From NCBI GenBank assembly GCA_963082975.1, contig OY720344.1, positions 11,829,580 through 11,893,579 on the forward strand: a DNA stretch of 64,000 nt. Direction: 5' to 3'. The position numbers were made by a program, and so were the translations under genes. Shown piece by piece: positions 12,311-27,065 of the stretch. Positions within the stretch are counted from its first letter, which is position 1; the number at the start of each line of letters is the position of its first letter. The notes below the pieces were generated by a model. The model saw nothing but the letters and a program-made list of their open reading frames with translations. It was not told the origin of the DNA and ran no database searches. Source of the stretch: Labia minor. Its lineage: Eukaryota; Arthropoda; Insecta; Dermaptera; Spongiphoridae.

Positions 12311-12857
12311 TTATTCGTGTTGATTTTTTAGGAGAATCACTCACCTCCATTCTTTCTTTCACTCTCAATAGAAAAATTTGTAGAGTTCTTCTTGAAAGAA
12401 AGTCAAAACACTTTTTTACAGATTTTATTTTTTTTTTCAATTAAAAATAAAAACAACTTTTAAATAGACATTTAATTATAGGTATTGTTTATATTAATAT
12501 TCATGTTATTTTAATGAAAACAAAATCAAAGTTTACATCGAACATATGTTTAGTTTTTATCATAGCGGTAACACACTCGCCAATTATATTCAACAAGTCC
12601 AGAATTAATAATATACACACTATTTTATATATATTTTTTTTCCTATTAAAAAAAATACTAAATTTTCATAAATAATTATAATTGCTAAAATTGGTTCTCA
12701 TATAAAATTTCAGATTGGATTTATTTTAAAGCTAGATAGAAGGTTTTCCCAACGCTTTGATATGTGATTCAATCTCGATTAAGGAAAAGTCTTTGTATAA
12801 AATTTGAGAAGCTAGTGCCTAGTAAAGGGATGAGCAGCTGCCATCAAATATGACCAC

Positions 12858-12908
12858 CTGCTTTGACCCTGACCCGCGATCCTTTGTCTCTTCTTCTCTA
12901 CTTATCAT
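12858..12908 (-). CDS. possible small exon of the same unidentified minus-strand gene
   Basis: The minus strand shows a 3' splice site (AAGGCAG) directly before ATG, a 17-codon open frame (MISREEETKDRGSGSKQ) and a donor-like CAG|GTGG. The patch is GC-richer than its flanks. Phase 0 at the exit would fit the CAG entry of the 12.0-12.3 kb island. The evidence is only splice-site and composition based. Confidence 0.22.
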
Positions 12909-13217
12909 CTGCCTTACTGACTTACTGACTTATTTTAGTCTTTTATACCACTTTTATTAATTAGCCTATAGTTTTAAGAAAAATAAAGAAATTATAAATA
13001 TTTTTGAATATTTTAAACGACACGAAAGATATTTAAATGTAGTAAAAAAACTGAAAAAATTTTTATTTTTAAAAAATTAAATATCTATATAAAAAATAGA
13101 AAATAACATTAAAAAAAATGAAAAAAATAAAACATTTGGAAACATTTCAATGAACTTAATGGTAATTATTTGTAGTATTGGAAATTGAAAAAGGACAGGA
13201 ATCGTTTTCAAAAAAAT

Positions 13218-13790
13218 CTGGAGTATCTCCACTCGACTATCTCGCAAATTTGTATTGGAATAATTAACATATATTTTATTTAAATTAAATTTAATTAATT
13301 AAATTATAAATTAAAATTAATAAATAATAAATATATTAATCCAGTGCGTGTTTGAATCCTTGTTGATGATACCACGTCACTGGCTGGCGCGTGATTGGCA
13401 ATCAACGTATTAAAAAATTTCAAAATTAATTCCGGTACTTTTAGTGATTCAATCAAGCTGAAATTCTATATATAGCAGTTTTATACAATTTATAATCATG
13501 TGAAAAACTAAAAAAAACATATATCTTTATTTTTACCGTCAGTTTAGAGGATAAAGAATGAAAAGATGAGATACATTTCTCTAAAGTTGATAGAAAACTA
13601 CGAATTACCAAATTTCATTATTCTAGCTCAAACCTTTTTTGCATAATCTTGTCCACACACACACAGTCAGTCAGATATTTTTTCAACCTTAGTGAAAATG
13701 ACTCAAGGAGCTTCAAAAAGTATAAAGACATCAAAATCTCGACATCGAAAATTTTCGTGATCTCAGTACTAATTCCTCTGGCGTGAAAGT
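13218..13790 (-). mobile_element. HINE/Helentron-like repeat family A, copy 3
   Basis: About 573 bp, inverted. The hairpin end (CTGGAGTATCTCCACTCGAC) is at 13218. The other end has decayed (gcgtgaaagt in place of gcgagatagt), so this is one of the older copies. It has lost part of the region beside the (CA)n tract. Confidence 0.7.
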
Positions 13791-15373
13791 AAAAACAATG
13801 GTAAAATAATGGTTCCAAATATGTCAAATTTTTATGAAAATCTATCAAAAGTTCTAACAATTAAAATACAATATTTGTAATATAAAATATAGATTATAAG
13901 TTATATAGTTTATAGTTTATAAGTTATTTTATTACATCATAAGTGGGGGGCGGGGTTCGTAAATAACCTCATTCATTATAAAGTTTCTTATTATTTCTCT
14001 TGATTAAAGATAATATAATTTACAATATAAATGGTATTTATATGTTGATTAATTATTTTCCATTTAAATTGGAAGAATACTATGTTTCCCTTGACCATAT
14101 TGACCTACAACCGTGATCGCGTTGTTAGGACCATAAAAACATAAACAAGCGCTGAAGTAAAATTTGCGCATTTAATTATTATTTCATTTATAATTATCAA
14201 TCTTGTTGATGTTTTGAATTAATTATTTATTCTTCAAAATATCTTAATGGACGGAACATCTATAAATAAATTATTTTTAAATTTTTCTAAAATAAATTAG
14301 TCAATTAGTTTCCATTTGAATGGATTGTAATTTATATAACATTTTTATTTATTTATTTTTTCTTTCAATTTAATTAAACAAAGTAATATTTTTGTGAAAT
14401 GTTTTTCTACCTATATCACATTTGTTTATTCTAATTTCTTAAAATCATGTTAATAATAATTATTCATAATTATAATAATCATAATTGTTCTTAATGAATA
14501 AATTTTATGAATGATATTTGTCAATAGTAAAAGAATTACTAGGTACTAATTAATTACTGAAACTCCTACTCCTCTGTACTAAATTGATATATATATATTT
14601 ATATGTATATATTAAAATTTTCTGGGGGAAAAAAATAAATTTAAAGTACCTAAAACAATTGTAAACCACTTACAGACTGATAATATTAGCTTAATAATTA
14701 TATATGTATTCATATTTCAAGAATTACCTTTAATTCTCAAAATTTAATCATTTAAACATTTAATAAGTATAATATTGAATTTTATAGTCTCAAATTGATT
14801 TATTTATACCTTTTTTGGTAAGGGATTTTATTATTAAATAGCAATAAATAATGCCCCAAAAAATACATTTTTTCCTTTTTCTTTGTATAATGACAGTATT
14901 GAACCAGTAGGACTATAATTAAAGAAATTTATTGAAATATTTACAAAAATCAATAAATAAAACAAAATTAATTTCATAAATACTTTGTAAAATTTTCCTT
15001 AAAAATCATTTCAAAATTTAATTTTAAAATCATCGATATACTCATATAAATCGAAAATTTATAATCGTCTGTTTCTATGTATAATAAATTATCTTTTTTT
15101 GTAATTGACAAAATTAATTAAATATAATTAAATTTTCCTAATACCAAAAAATTATTTATATATAAATAGAACCTATCATCTATTTTCAACCTAAATATTG
15201 TAATTGGTAGTTACTCTACAATCTACATTAACAAAAAAACATACTTTATTTTAAGAAATAAAAAATACCGTTAATTCTATAATAATAACCTTTGATTGAT
15301 ATTCTTAATACTTAACGTATTTCCTAACAATGATTATAATAGGCTTGATAAAAAAATATATTTTTTTTTCTAG
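13791..15373. other. non-coding stretch upstream of the TRIT1 exons
   Basis: No exon encoding the P-loop or catalytic core of a TRIT1-type enzyme could be found here, although the next exon needs upstream coding sequence. A GC-richer patch at 14085-14175 is not coding in any frame and could be a promoter of unknown ownership. Confidence 0.4.
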
Positions 15374-16925
15374 AAAGCCAAATTTTGGGAACGAGATATT
15401 TCAACAAATAGGATTTAAACAGTTTCATAAATATTTACAATTATCTACAATTGAACGTCTATCATCTAAAGGACATCATTTAAAAAATATTGCTATTTAT
15501 ATTCTCAAGTTTTTCTACAAAAGAACAGCTCGAAGTGATGAAAAATGGATTAAGAAAACCTTTTTAGAAAAATCTGAAATAGAGGTAAGATTGAGAATTT
15601 ATCTTTATAAACAGCAGTGTTTTTTATTCTTTACTGTAAAGTACTCCCAATACCAAAAGTGATTAACAAATCGCAGTTTTAAAAAGTTCAAAATCAATTT
15701 TGGCAAGGATCAAATGTTTTTTGAAATGTATGAACGGATAAAGTGCAGAAAATCAAATTATTTTTATTATATTACATATTGATAAATATATATATATCTT
15801 CTGTTGTTAGCAAAAATTATAATTAAAAGACAAAATTTGATTTGCATTAATAGAAAACTATCCTAGAAATTTTCGAAATTGGTCACTAAATTCAATCACA
15901 TGGAATTGTTTAAATGTTTAATTCTCTTATAATTTAAGATATATATCTTATATATATATTTTATCGGTAGTATTAAAAAATTTATAATTACATAATATAT
16001 ATTTATATATATAAGGGAATTTTGTAAATAAAACCACATATTGATATTTTATTTTAAATTTATTCAAAAACACACAAAATACACGTTTCGTTTGCTCCTG
16101 CAATCGTGTTTCAAGCGACTCGACTGTCCAGGTCTTGTATTAATTAACGGTTGTCAGTCGGCACTGGACGCTTGGACAGTGTAGTCGCTTGATAACGATT
16201 GCAGAAGGAGCAAACGAAATGTTGTACATTTTTTGTGTTTTCGAATAATTTTAAAATATCAATATGTGGTTTTATTTACAAAATTCCCTTATAAATATAT
16301 TTATATATATATTATATATTATAATTATTTCAAGTGTTAATAAGTATGTGAATTAATGGAGTGATAAAATAATTATAAATGATTATATGGAATCTTTGTA
16401 AATATTGTTTCTTTGAATTAAAATAGTAACGTTAGAAATCGTTAAAAAAAATATTTTTTCGTTATATGATACATTCTATTAAATTGAAATTAATTAATTA
16501 ATTCATACATATCTCGAGAAGTTTTAGAAATAATTGAATACATTCTGTTATAATAAATTTTTGTCATTCATTATCAAATTATTTCTTTAAAAAAATATTA
16601 TTTATTTTAAGTTTTAATTTATAAAATCAATTAATTTTTTCATTCTTAATTATAGGTTCCACAAGTATATCGATTTGATTTAAACGAAAATTCAGAATCA
16701 GATATTTTAAAAATATCTACACTGATTGAAAATCTTATACTCAACAAAACGCCTTCTCAAGAGGCTGAATCAATTTTAGAAAATGATCCATGTAAAATTA
16801 AACTTTCTCCAGGACAGTATTTTTGTAATGATTGTGGAAGAATATTAAACAATATCTTGGAATGGAATGCTCACATTAATTCGAAAAATCATGCAAAAAA
16901 AGTTAAATATAATTCAAATATGTAA
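15374..16925 (+). CDS. TRIT1: tRNA dimethylallyltransferase (TRIT1 type), last two exons
   Basis: This enzyme family transfers the dimethylallyl group to adenosine 37 of UNN-reading tRNAs in cytosol and mitochondria. The exons are 15374-15584 and 16656-16925 (stop TAA), joined in phase 0; the first begins with the last base of a split codon. The first exon reads FGNEIFQQIGFKQFHKYL, matching the family motif IFQSIGFKEFHEYL, and then KRTARSDEKWIKKTFL (human KRYARKQNRWVKNRFL). The second opens with VPQVYRFDL (human VPPVYGLEV) and ends in the matrin/U1-type zinc finger seen in animal TRIT1, C-x2-C-x12-H-x5-H (FCNDCG to WNAHINSKNH). About 300 N-terminal residues with the P-loop and the DSMQ-like catalytic region are missing from the sequence I could read. 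They may be in distant upstream exons or this may be a partial copy; clean splice sites and uninterrupted frames favour a real gene. A MITE sits in the last intron. Confidence 0.88.
16012..16291. mobile_element. MITE with long inverted repeats in the TRIT1 intron
   Basis: The two halves, each about 120-140 bp, are near-perfect inverses. Both start AAGGGAATTTTGTAAATAAA and share gtttcgtttgctcct and cgattgca words. The interior is GC-richer than the flanks. Ends AAGGG...CCCTT are flanked by TA-rich sequence, so the exact target duplication cannot be fixed. Transcripts of this intron could fold into one long hairpin. Confidence 0.75.
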
Positions 16926-17071
16926 ATGTATTCTTAATGCAAAGTTTTTTTTTAAATTTTTAATTTTTATAAAATAATAAAAATTTTCATTTATTTATTT
17001 GTTAAAATATTTATTTAAATCTCTAAATTAATGAACATACTAGAACAAAATAATTATAAAAACTTTTATGA

Positions 17072-20587
<3,516 letters not shown>

Positions 20588-20611
20588 TTTAAAAGAAATT
20601 TTTTAAATTAT

Positions 20612-20878
20612 TTACGACGATATCTTAGCGGGTTCATCAAAATCATCCAAAAATTTTTCTTGTTTCACAGCTAAAATTGAATAAAGATATATACTAGTTA
20701 CACTAAATCCTAATATACAGCCTGTTATTAAGTTCCCCTTTCTTGTTCTTATAAATTTTGCAGCACGAATTTGATTTTTTTTATCAACGTGTTTAATATA
20801 GCCCACAGCGGTATGTTTAAGTTGTTCTGTATCTTTTACTAAGTCAGCCTTGGGCATTAAATCTTGACTTGAAGACAT
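20612..20878 (-). CDS. COA3: cytochrome c oxidase assembly factor 3 (COA3/CCDC56), complete
   Basis: COA3 is a small inner-mitochondrial-membrane protein that stabilises newly made COX1 and couples its translation to assembly of complex IV. The single-exon frame codes 88 residues (human 106). The N-terminal half is charged and matrix-like. After the basic segment FIRTRKGN come one membrane span, LITGCILGFSVTSIYLYSI (about residues 51-69), and the family signature QEKFLDDFDEPAK (human QERFLDELEDEAK). The stop codon is 24 nt before the mtTFB1 ATG on the same strand. In Drosophila the same two genes lie in one dicistronic transcript, so I infer the same here. The low-GC 600 bp upstream should hold the shared promoter, but no motif is clear. 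Confidence 0.93.
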   Translation of the reverse strand: MSSSQDLMPKADLVKDTEQLKHTAVGYIKHVDKKNQIRAAKFIRTRKGNLITGCILGFSVTSIYLYSILAVKQEKFLDDFDEPAKISS

Positions 20879-21760
20879 GATTTTAACTGAAACAAATTAT
20901 ATATGGATTATTTATTTGGTTTAGAATTTATAGTTCAAAATACATTCAAAATTGTTTATTTTATAGAAATAAACTTTAAATTTATTGAAATTAAAATACA
21001 TTAAAAAAAATAATATATCTAAATAATATGCAATGTAACTAGATAAATTTAATAAAATAAATAGACATAATTAAGCAAATGTCCTGTAGGTTAGAAAATG
21101 TTTTATATAAATAACAATAATAAATTACATTTTATAAATTGTTCAAATAATTTAATTTTAAAATTTTAAATTTAAAGATTATTTTTAAGAAAATGTTAAA
21201 CTAAAATACCATAATATTAAATCTGGGTTATAAATATAAAAATTATATTTTCTGATAGATAGATATTCAATATTAGACATAACTTACATAAAATCTAAAT
21301 GCTCATTACTATATATCCAGTAACGAGAAGAAAATTATTTCCCACAAATTATAATATAAAAAGTTTTACAATTAAAGAGTTTTATGATTCGTAATATTGA
21401 TGCAGTGATGGTCTGTGTGGGTCTGTGATGGTCTGTGATTTACTTTAAATAAATGAGAGGATTGCATATAGATGACACTGCAGTGGCATTGAACTTAGAG
21501 AATGGGTAAATTCGTTCTCTTTTAAACCGTTCTTTTGAAGATTCGTTCCTTTTGATCCGTTCATCATTCATTTTACCTCTTATTTTCAAATATATTATTT
21601 TACAGAAATTAAAAAGAAAGCATTTAGATTATAGTAAATATTTTTATTTAAAAAAAAAATAAAATAAAAATCACATAAATTAAACTATGAAGATACTATA
21701 ATTATTAATACTATTATAATTTAAATTAAAAATTATATTCTATACAAATATGTATATATA
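20879..21760. other. upstream region of COA3-mtTFB1
   Basis: AT-rich, without exons. It contains a short direct repeat of gatggtctgtg words near 21410-21440. The promoter of the COA3-mtTFB1 unit is expected here by position only. Confidence 0.35.
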
Positions 21761-22500
21761 TAAATGGATGTTTGTTTGTCAGCGATAGACTCTATCATAG
21801 CTTGACTTATTGCCATGAAATGTTGCGGATATATGTATTTTGCTGGTATTTTGTTATGAGGAAGATTTTGTTATCGAATTAATTGACAGTAGATGGCACT
21901 AAATCACATCAACTTTTATAGTCAAACCGATCGCTATGAAAATTTGTAGATATACTATAGATCAGTGGTGTATTGGGAAGGGAACGCTGGCGAACGAAGT
22001 TCCTTACCTTTTTTCATCAGAACCGGAACGCATCCAGTACTTTTTCATGTTCCGTCAACTCCCACTTAAATCTATTGTTAGAATTTCTTTTTTTATGTTC
22101 GTAAATATTTTCTATAGTAAGAATAAGAAAAAAGCAAAATGTGCAGCATCGTACACGTGGCGGAAGTGAAACTTCTTACAATCTAGAGAATAAGATAAAT
22201 TTTAGTTGAGAGTGTGAGTGAGAGAGAAATAGAGAAAAATAAACCACACTGCCCTCTCCTACAAAGAATATTTCCAAGCACATACAATTAACAAGTCCAC
22301 CCTTGCAATTTTCAATTGAATGACTCTCGCCAAGTGTTTTACCTGCTAAATGCTAAGAACCTTAATTTTAAGAGGTTGATTGATACATTGCAAATTATGT
22401 CGAATCATAAACTTACTATTTCAATTGTAATGTTCACATGTCGAAGTGTGAACGTGACAAACATAACTTATTCTTAATTGTAATGGACACATGTGGGAGC
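21760..22500. repeat. unclassified repeat-derived sequence
   Basis: A typical insect repeat start (tatataaatggatgtttgtt at 21760) is followed by a hAT-like terminus word (cagtggtgtattgggaaggg at 21963) and a GC-richer, non-protein-like patch to 22170 ending in gaagtgaaacttctt. The last word recurs inverted near 23755-23770 (aagaagtttcacttc). The boundaries of the elements are unclear. Confidence 0.35.
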
Positions 22501-22502
22501 TT

Positions 22503-22960
22503 GACATTATAAGCCTTTCTGGGAAATTGCAAAATGTGTTTATTTTTTTATATAAATAATGATCATGCAAATTACACTAAAAATTAAAAAATTATTAGCT
22601 ATAATAAACTATTATTGGCTATAAATTAATTATAATTAATTAAATTAATAAAAATAATTTAAAGATACAACTCGTTGAGAAATGAACTTATAATTAACAT
22701 TTCCTTTAAAACTGTTTAAAACCCCAGAGTGGACGCTGACAATTTGGGTTTTTCCTGGTAAGACTGTCCCCCCCCCTGGTTTTTCCCAATAACAAAGTGA
22801 AAGAAAATTCCCTTATGTTGCCTCCCCTTCCGACCCCCTAAGAGGGGTTATTTTAAAGGAACAATCGGAAAATAATTTTAAATGAATGAATAAATGAAAA
22901 TTCAAATTTTATATATAGTTTTTTATATATGTTTATTTATTCACAAAAAATTAATTAAAT
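22503..22960 (-). mobile_element. fragment related to the Buster-type hAT at 34.6 kb
   Basis: The reverse complement matches 34800-35272 of the hAT closely. Shared words include ccccagagtggacgctgac, cccctaagaggggttatttt and gcctttctgggaaattgc. Only the non-coding left subterminal part of the hAT is represented; neither the terminal CAG repeat nor any transposase is present. It is either an internally deleted relative or a broken copy of the same family. Confidence 0.8.
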
Positions 22961-23379
22961 TGTAATTTAAATTCTTATAGTTTTATTAAATAAATCATTT
23001 TTAGTTATAATTTTATATAAGCATTTTTTAATTGAACCTATTCAATCTTGTCATTCCCTAATCAGCATACGCGGTTTCAATAACCCTTTTAATTATTTTA
23101 AATTCAATCTTTAATTAAATCTAATTTAACACACAACAATTCCGTCTCATTATTGTAATACAAAGTTAGAAATATTAAGTTAATATAATTAATATTATTT
23201 ATTTATTAATACCAATTAATAATATTAATTACTTATAAATAATTCATAATAATAATAAATTGTGATACCAACTTATAGGAATATTAAAATAATATAATTA
23301 TTATTTTACATATATATGAATATAATATAAATATTTTTAATTTTATTTTAAGAATAGATATATATCTAAAAGGCGGTAA

Positions 23380-23790
23380 CTGTGAGGTCACATACTAATT
23401 TTTATTCTTTCACCCAGCAGAGGCTAAGAAATATTATTCCGCGTCAACGTACTAGTGCGCATGCGCGCCGTGGACTTTCAACCTAGCGACAGGGTATTAG
23501 AACGAAAGACAGCATAAAACGAAGACGCAGATAGCCTCTTTCTCAAAGACGAAAGACCGGACAAAAGAAAGACCCAGATAGCCTCTCTCTCAAAAACGAA
23601 ACACCGCACAAAAGAGAGACAGAGATAGAGGCTATCTCATTCTCACTCGTTATATCTATATCTTTTTTCTCTCTTGCGTTTCGTAACGCGTTACGAAATT
23701 TCAATTTTTCAATTCACTCTCCATTCTCAACCAAATGTCAGGACGCCGCTAAAGAAGTTTCACTTCAAAAATAAAAACTTATATGGAAAA
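23380..23790. repeat. GC-richer tandem-like repeat block
   Basis: A unit of about 56 bp containing agatagcctct and tctcaaa-acgaaa is repeated two to three times between 23510 and 23640. It is followed by a CT/GA-rich part and the palindromic word cgtaacgcgttacg near 23683. The open frame across this block is the by-product of its low stop-codon density and resembles no protein. This looks like a transposable-element end or satellite-like repeat. Confidence 0.5.
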
Positions 23791-23865
23791 AAATACTTTG
23801 CTGAAAATAGGACTTTTTTTTGCTCCCACTATGCGTTCCCTTACTTGTTATTTTACCAATTACGC

Positions 23866-24330
23866 TGCTATAGATGGTTCTATCTCAGTGCCTTTAAGGA
23901 ACTCGAAAGTTCTTACAAGTACACTCATCCAACTCCTATTTTCTCTCATCTCTGTCACGTTCCTCCTATATTGTCCATCCACCGTCTCTTTGCACTTCCA
24001 AGCGAACGTTTCCCGATCGGTTTCTCCACAAATATTTTCGCTAGTCTATCATCACCCATTCTTGTCACGTCACCTGCCCATCGTAACCATCTCGATGTTA
24101 TTACTCTTAAATATGTCTGTAGATGCATAGAAGTCATGTAATTAATTCCTCGTTATACAGCCTCCGCAATACCTCAGTGACTTCATCTTTGGCCCATAAA
24201 CGCTACGAAGAATTCCCTACTCCAAATCTACACTCGTCTCCCAGGGTCAAGTCCATTGGTTCTCACCTATACAATATAACCGGCAAAATGATTGTTTTTA
24301 TTTTAATTTTGATCAGATAAGCCCCTACTG
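23866..24330 (-). mobile_element. LINE 3'-end fragment with readable reverse-transcriptase tail
   Basis: The minus-strand frame at 23955-24137 reads RWLRWAGDVTRMGDDRLAK, then IFVEKPIGKRSLGSAKRRW, the well-conserved C-terminal tail of insect LINE reverse transcriptases (W-A/L-G-H-V-x-RM, GKPxGKRxxGRPxxRW). Upstream on that strand the frame is broken (an LRRLYNEELI-like piece remains). Insertion is 5'-truncated. It is the best preserved of at least five related 3' ends in the window. Confidence 0.85.
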
Positions 24331-27065
24331 CATGATAATAAACGTTATAAGATTGCAATCTCGATTTAAATTCTTCTCGAATATTATTACCCTTCGTGAT
24401 TAAAGAACCTAAATATTTAAATTTTTCTACATTTTCAAATTATAATAGATTGTTAAACACGCTATATATATTGAATTGGATGAATTTTGTTGTAAATCGA
24501 CATTAAATGGCGCTAAAGCGCATCGTTTTCTACATCGTTTGACATAATATGACTACTAAAGATTTTTGCACTATCAAATATGTTTTAGATTGGACTTTTT
24601 AATTTAAAAAATATATATTCAAAATTTTTTCCAAACATTTGTTCTTTCCTAAACGTGTAAGATACACACAACCATTGCATTTACCTTCAAAATAATAAGA
24701 ATTTTCACTTAAACAATAAATTATTTTTTATTACGGGGCATCAATCATCCTTCAATATAATTAAATAGAATGTAAATAATTTTAAACTTTAGTGTACAAC
24801 TTTCACACAGATGAAGTCAAATTAACTGGTGTGAGTTATCACATGGATTTCCTTTGGAGAAGTGCAATACCAAACGCTTCTCAGTCATAATCTTAGGTGT
24901 TTTTGAAAAATGCACTAATATGTCAAAAAATTGCAAATTTTACTAAAATATACAAAATTGTGGAATATGAAAAATAAATAATTAAAATAAAATTTGTAAA
25001 AAATATAAAGACTAAACATTAAACTGCAACTCACTTAAATGTGTTTAAATACACATAACATATATAATTATATACAAATTATATATTATTAATGGTAACA
25101 AATTGTAATAAATTTTATTAAGATCTTATAGCAAAATATCTAATCTTAATGTAGAACATACAGGCGGAAATAAAACTTTTAATGAAATAATAATACTATA
25201 AAATATATATGCATCTCAATATTTAATATGTTCATCAATTCCTTATTATTTTATATTATATGTTTGAGTCTCCTCTTTTTTATTATAATCTTGTATATCA
25301 TATAATATTATAAAGTTAAATTGATTTTTAATAATAAAGTGTGTTAATTTAATGAATATTTTATTTTTTTAACCAATTATTATTATATATTCTCCATTTA
25401 ACCAAAGCTCTTGTTATAGGAACTTCCTTTTCTCTAAGCTGATTTTTACATTTAAAAGGAGTGGTATATTTAAATAAATTTTCTTAGTCTCCAATAAATG
25501 CGAAATATCAAACATCATGTTTCATAGTATATAATTGCACTCATTAGATAAATTATAAAAAAAACACTTAATTCAATAATTGATTGATCCACCATATTTA
25601 TTTGACAAAATGAATACCCCCAACTAAAACTTTTTAAAGTATTTGTTCTTTTATAAAAAACAATGTACTTTTGTTGAATTAAAGAATCATTACTTTTTTC
25701 GTTTGTAATTTCTCTATAGTCAATTATAACATTATAACAGTATAATGATTTTCTGATCTTTACTTTAAGATTCCAGAAATCTATAGATTTTAATTTGTCT
25801 TACAAGTAATTTACTCAAAAACTACAAATTATTTTAGCAAATCGTTGGTTGATATTAAAAAATAATAAACGCTTCCTGATTGATCCTGCTTTTTATCGCT
25901 TTTTATGTAGAGTTAAGGGATGAATTATTGAACGATAAACGACCCTTTATTAAATCCAGATCCGTTCAATCTCGTTCAATTGAGACTCTCATCACTCATT
26001 CTTATTTATTTATTTGATGTAGTTAAAATATATTTTTACATTTATTAATTTATTTATAAATGTTAAAATTGTTCTAAATTAAAAGTATTATTTAACTAAG
26101 CAAATTAAGAAAAAAATATAATTTTTAAATTTTACTAATTAGCTAAAAGATTTTGTTAATATTATACTTAAAATATAAATAAAAAAATAAATTTGAAATT
26201 AGATTGTTTTCTTTTTAATTTAATTATAAACTAATCAATAAGTTAATTAATTTCAAAATATAAAACTATCCTTGATCTGAAGTATTTACTTTCATTGTCG
26301 AAAGTTCAATTAAGACGATTATCAACTACATAACTAGTTAATTTCATATTTCCCAATTCCATTTCATTTTCGCTTTAAATGTCTCGATAACATTCATGTT
26401 TGTTAAATATCATTTATTTAAAAAATAATTGAGGAAGTTGAGACCACTGATTATCCTTATAAATCTAAAATGTTTGTTAATTTAAGTACTTTCCAAGTAC
26501 TTTTTCTAATTATTTAACTTTTCATAATTTATTATATTTATATATTCTTTGACTAAGTCGTTAAAAAGTTTTTTTTCATTTTTATATCAATCTAGATTAT
26601 ATTTATAAATCATTTATTATCATGGCCTCTAATTAATTAACTTTTTGGTTTAATTAAATGAATTTAATAATTATTTTTTTTATATATATGGTAATTTTAT
26701 ATTTTTAAAGAATATATTTTTAAAAAACTTTCACTAATTTATATGATATAAAAAAATCATATTAAAAAAAAACCCTAGATTTTTCTAGATTTAGGGATTT
26801 TTTTTAGCGGTTCATTTAATAAACTATTCTATTAAAAATCATACCTTCTAGGTTATTCTATTTACTCTTTAATTATGAAAATTTAAGTCATTCCTCAGTT
26901 TAATTCAATAAGATACTATATGTTTATAAGTACTGCAATTTATATTAATAATTGTTAATAAAATATTTGCAACAAGACTCGATATATTATTAGAAACATT
27001 TATTTTAACAAGTCTGTCAACGTTTATGTAGATTAACATTTTATTTAAAAAAATTGTATTCTACT
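24331..27065. other. AT-rich stretch upstream of aprataxin without recognised gene
   Basis: No exons seen. A short imperfect hairpin of aaaccctagattttt words lies at 26770-26805. A patch with gttcaatctcgttcaattg at 25960-25985 recalls another repeat patch near 21500-21570, but no boundaries could be set. Confidence 0.4.

Noticed and set aside
23674-24141. 155-codon plus-strand frame
   Set aside because: It is the antisense of the LINE reverse-transcriptase tail and a CT-rich repeat; not a gene.
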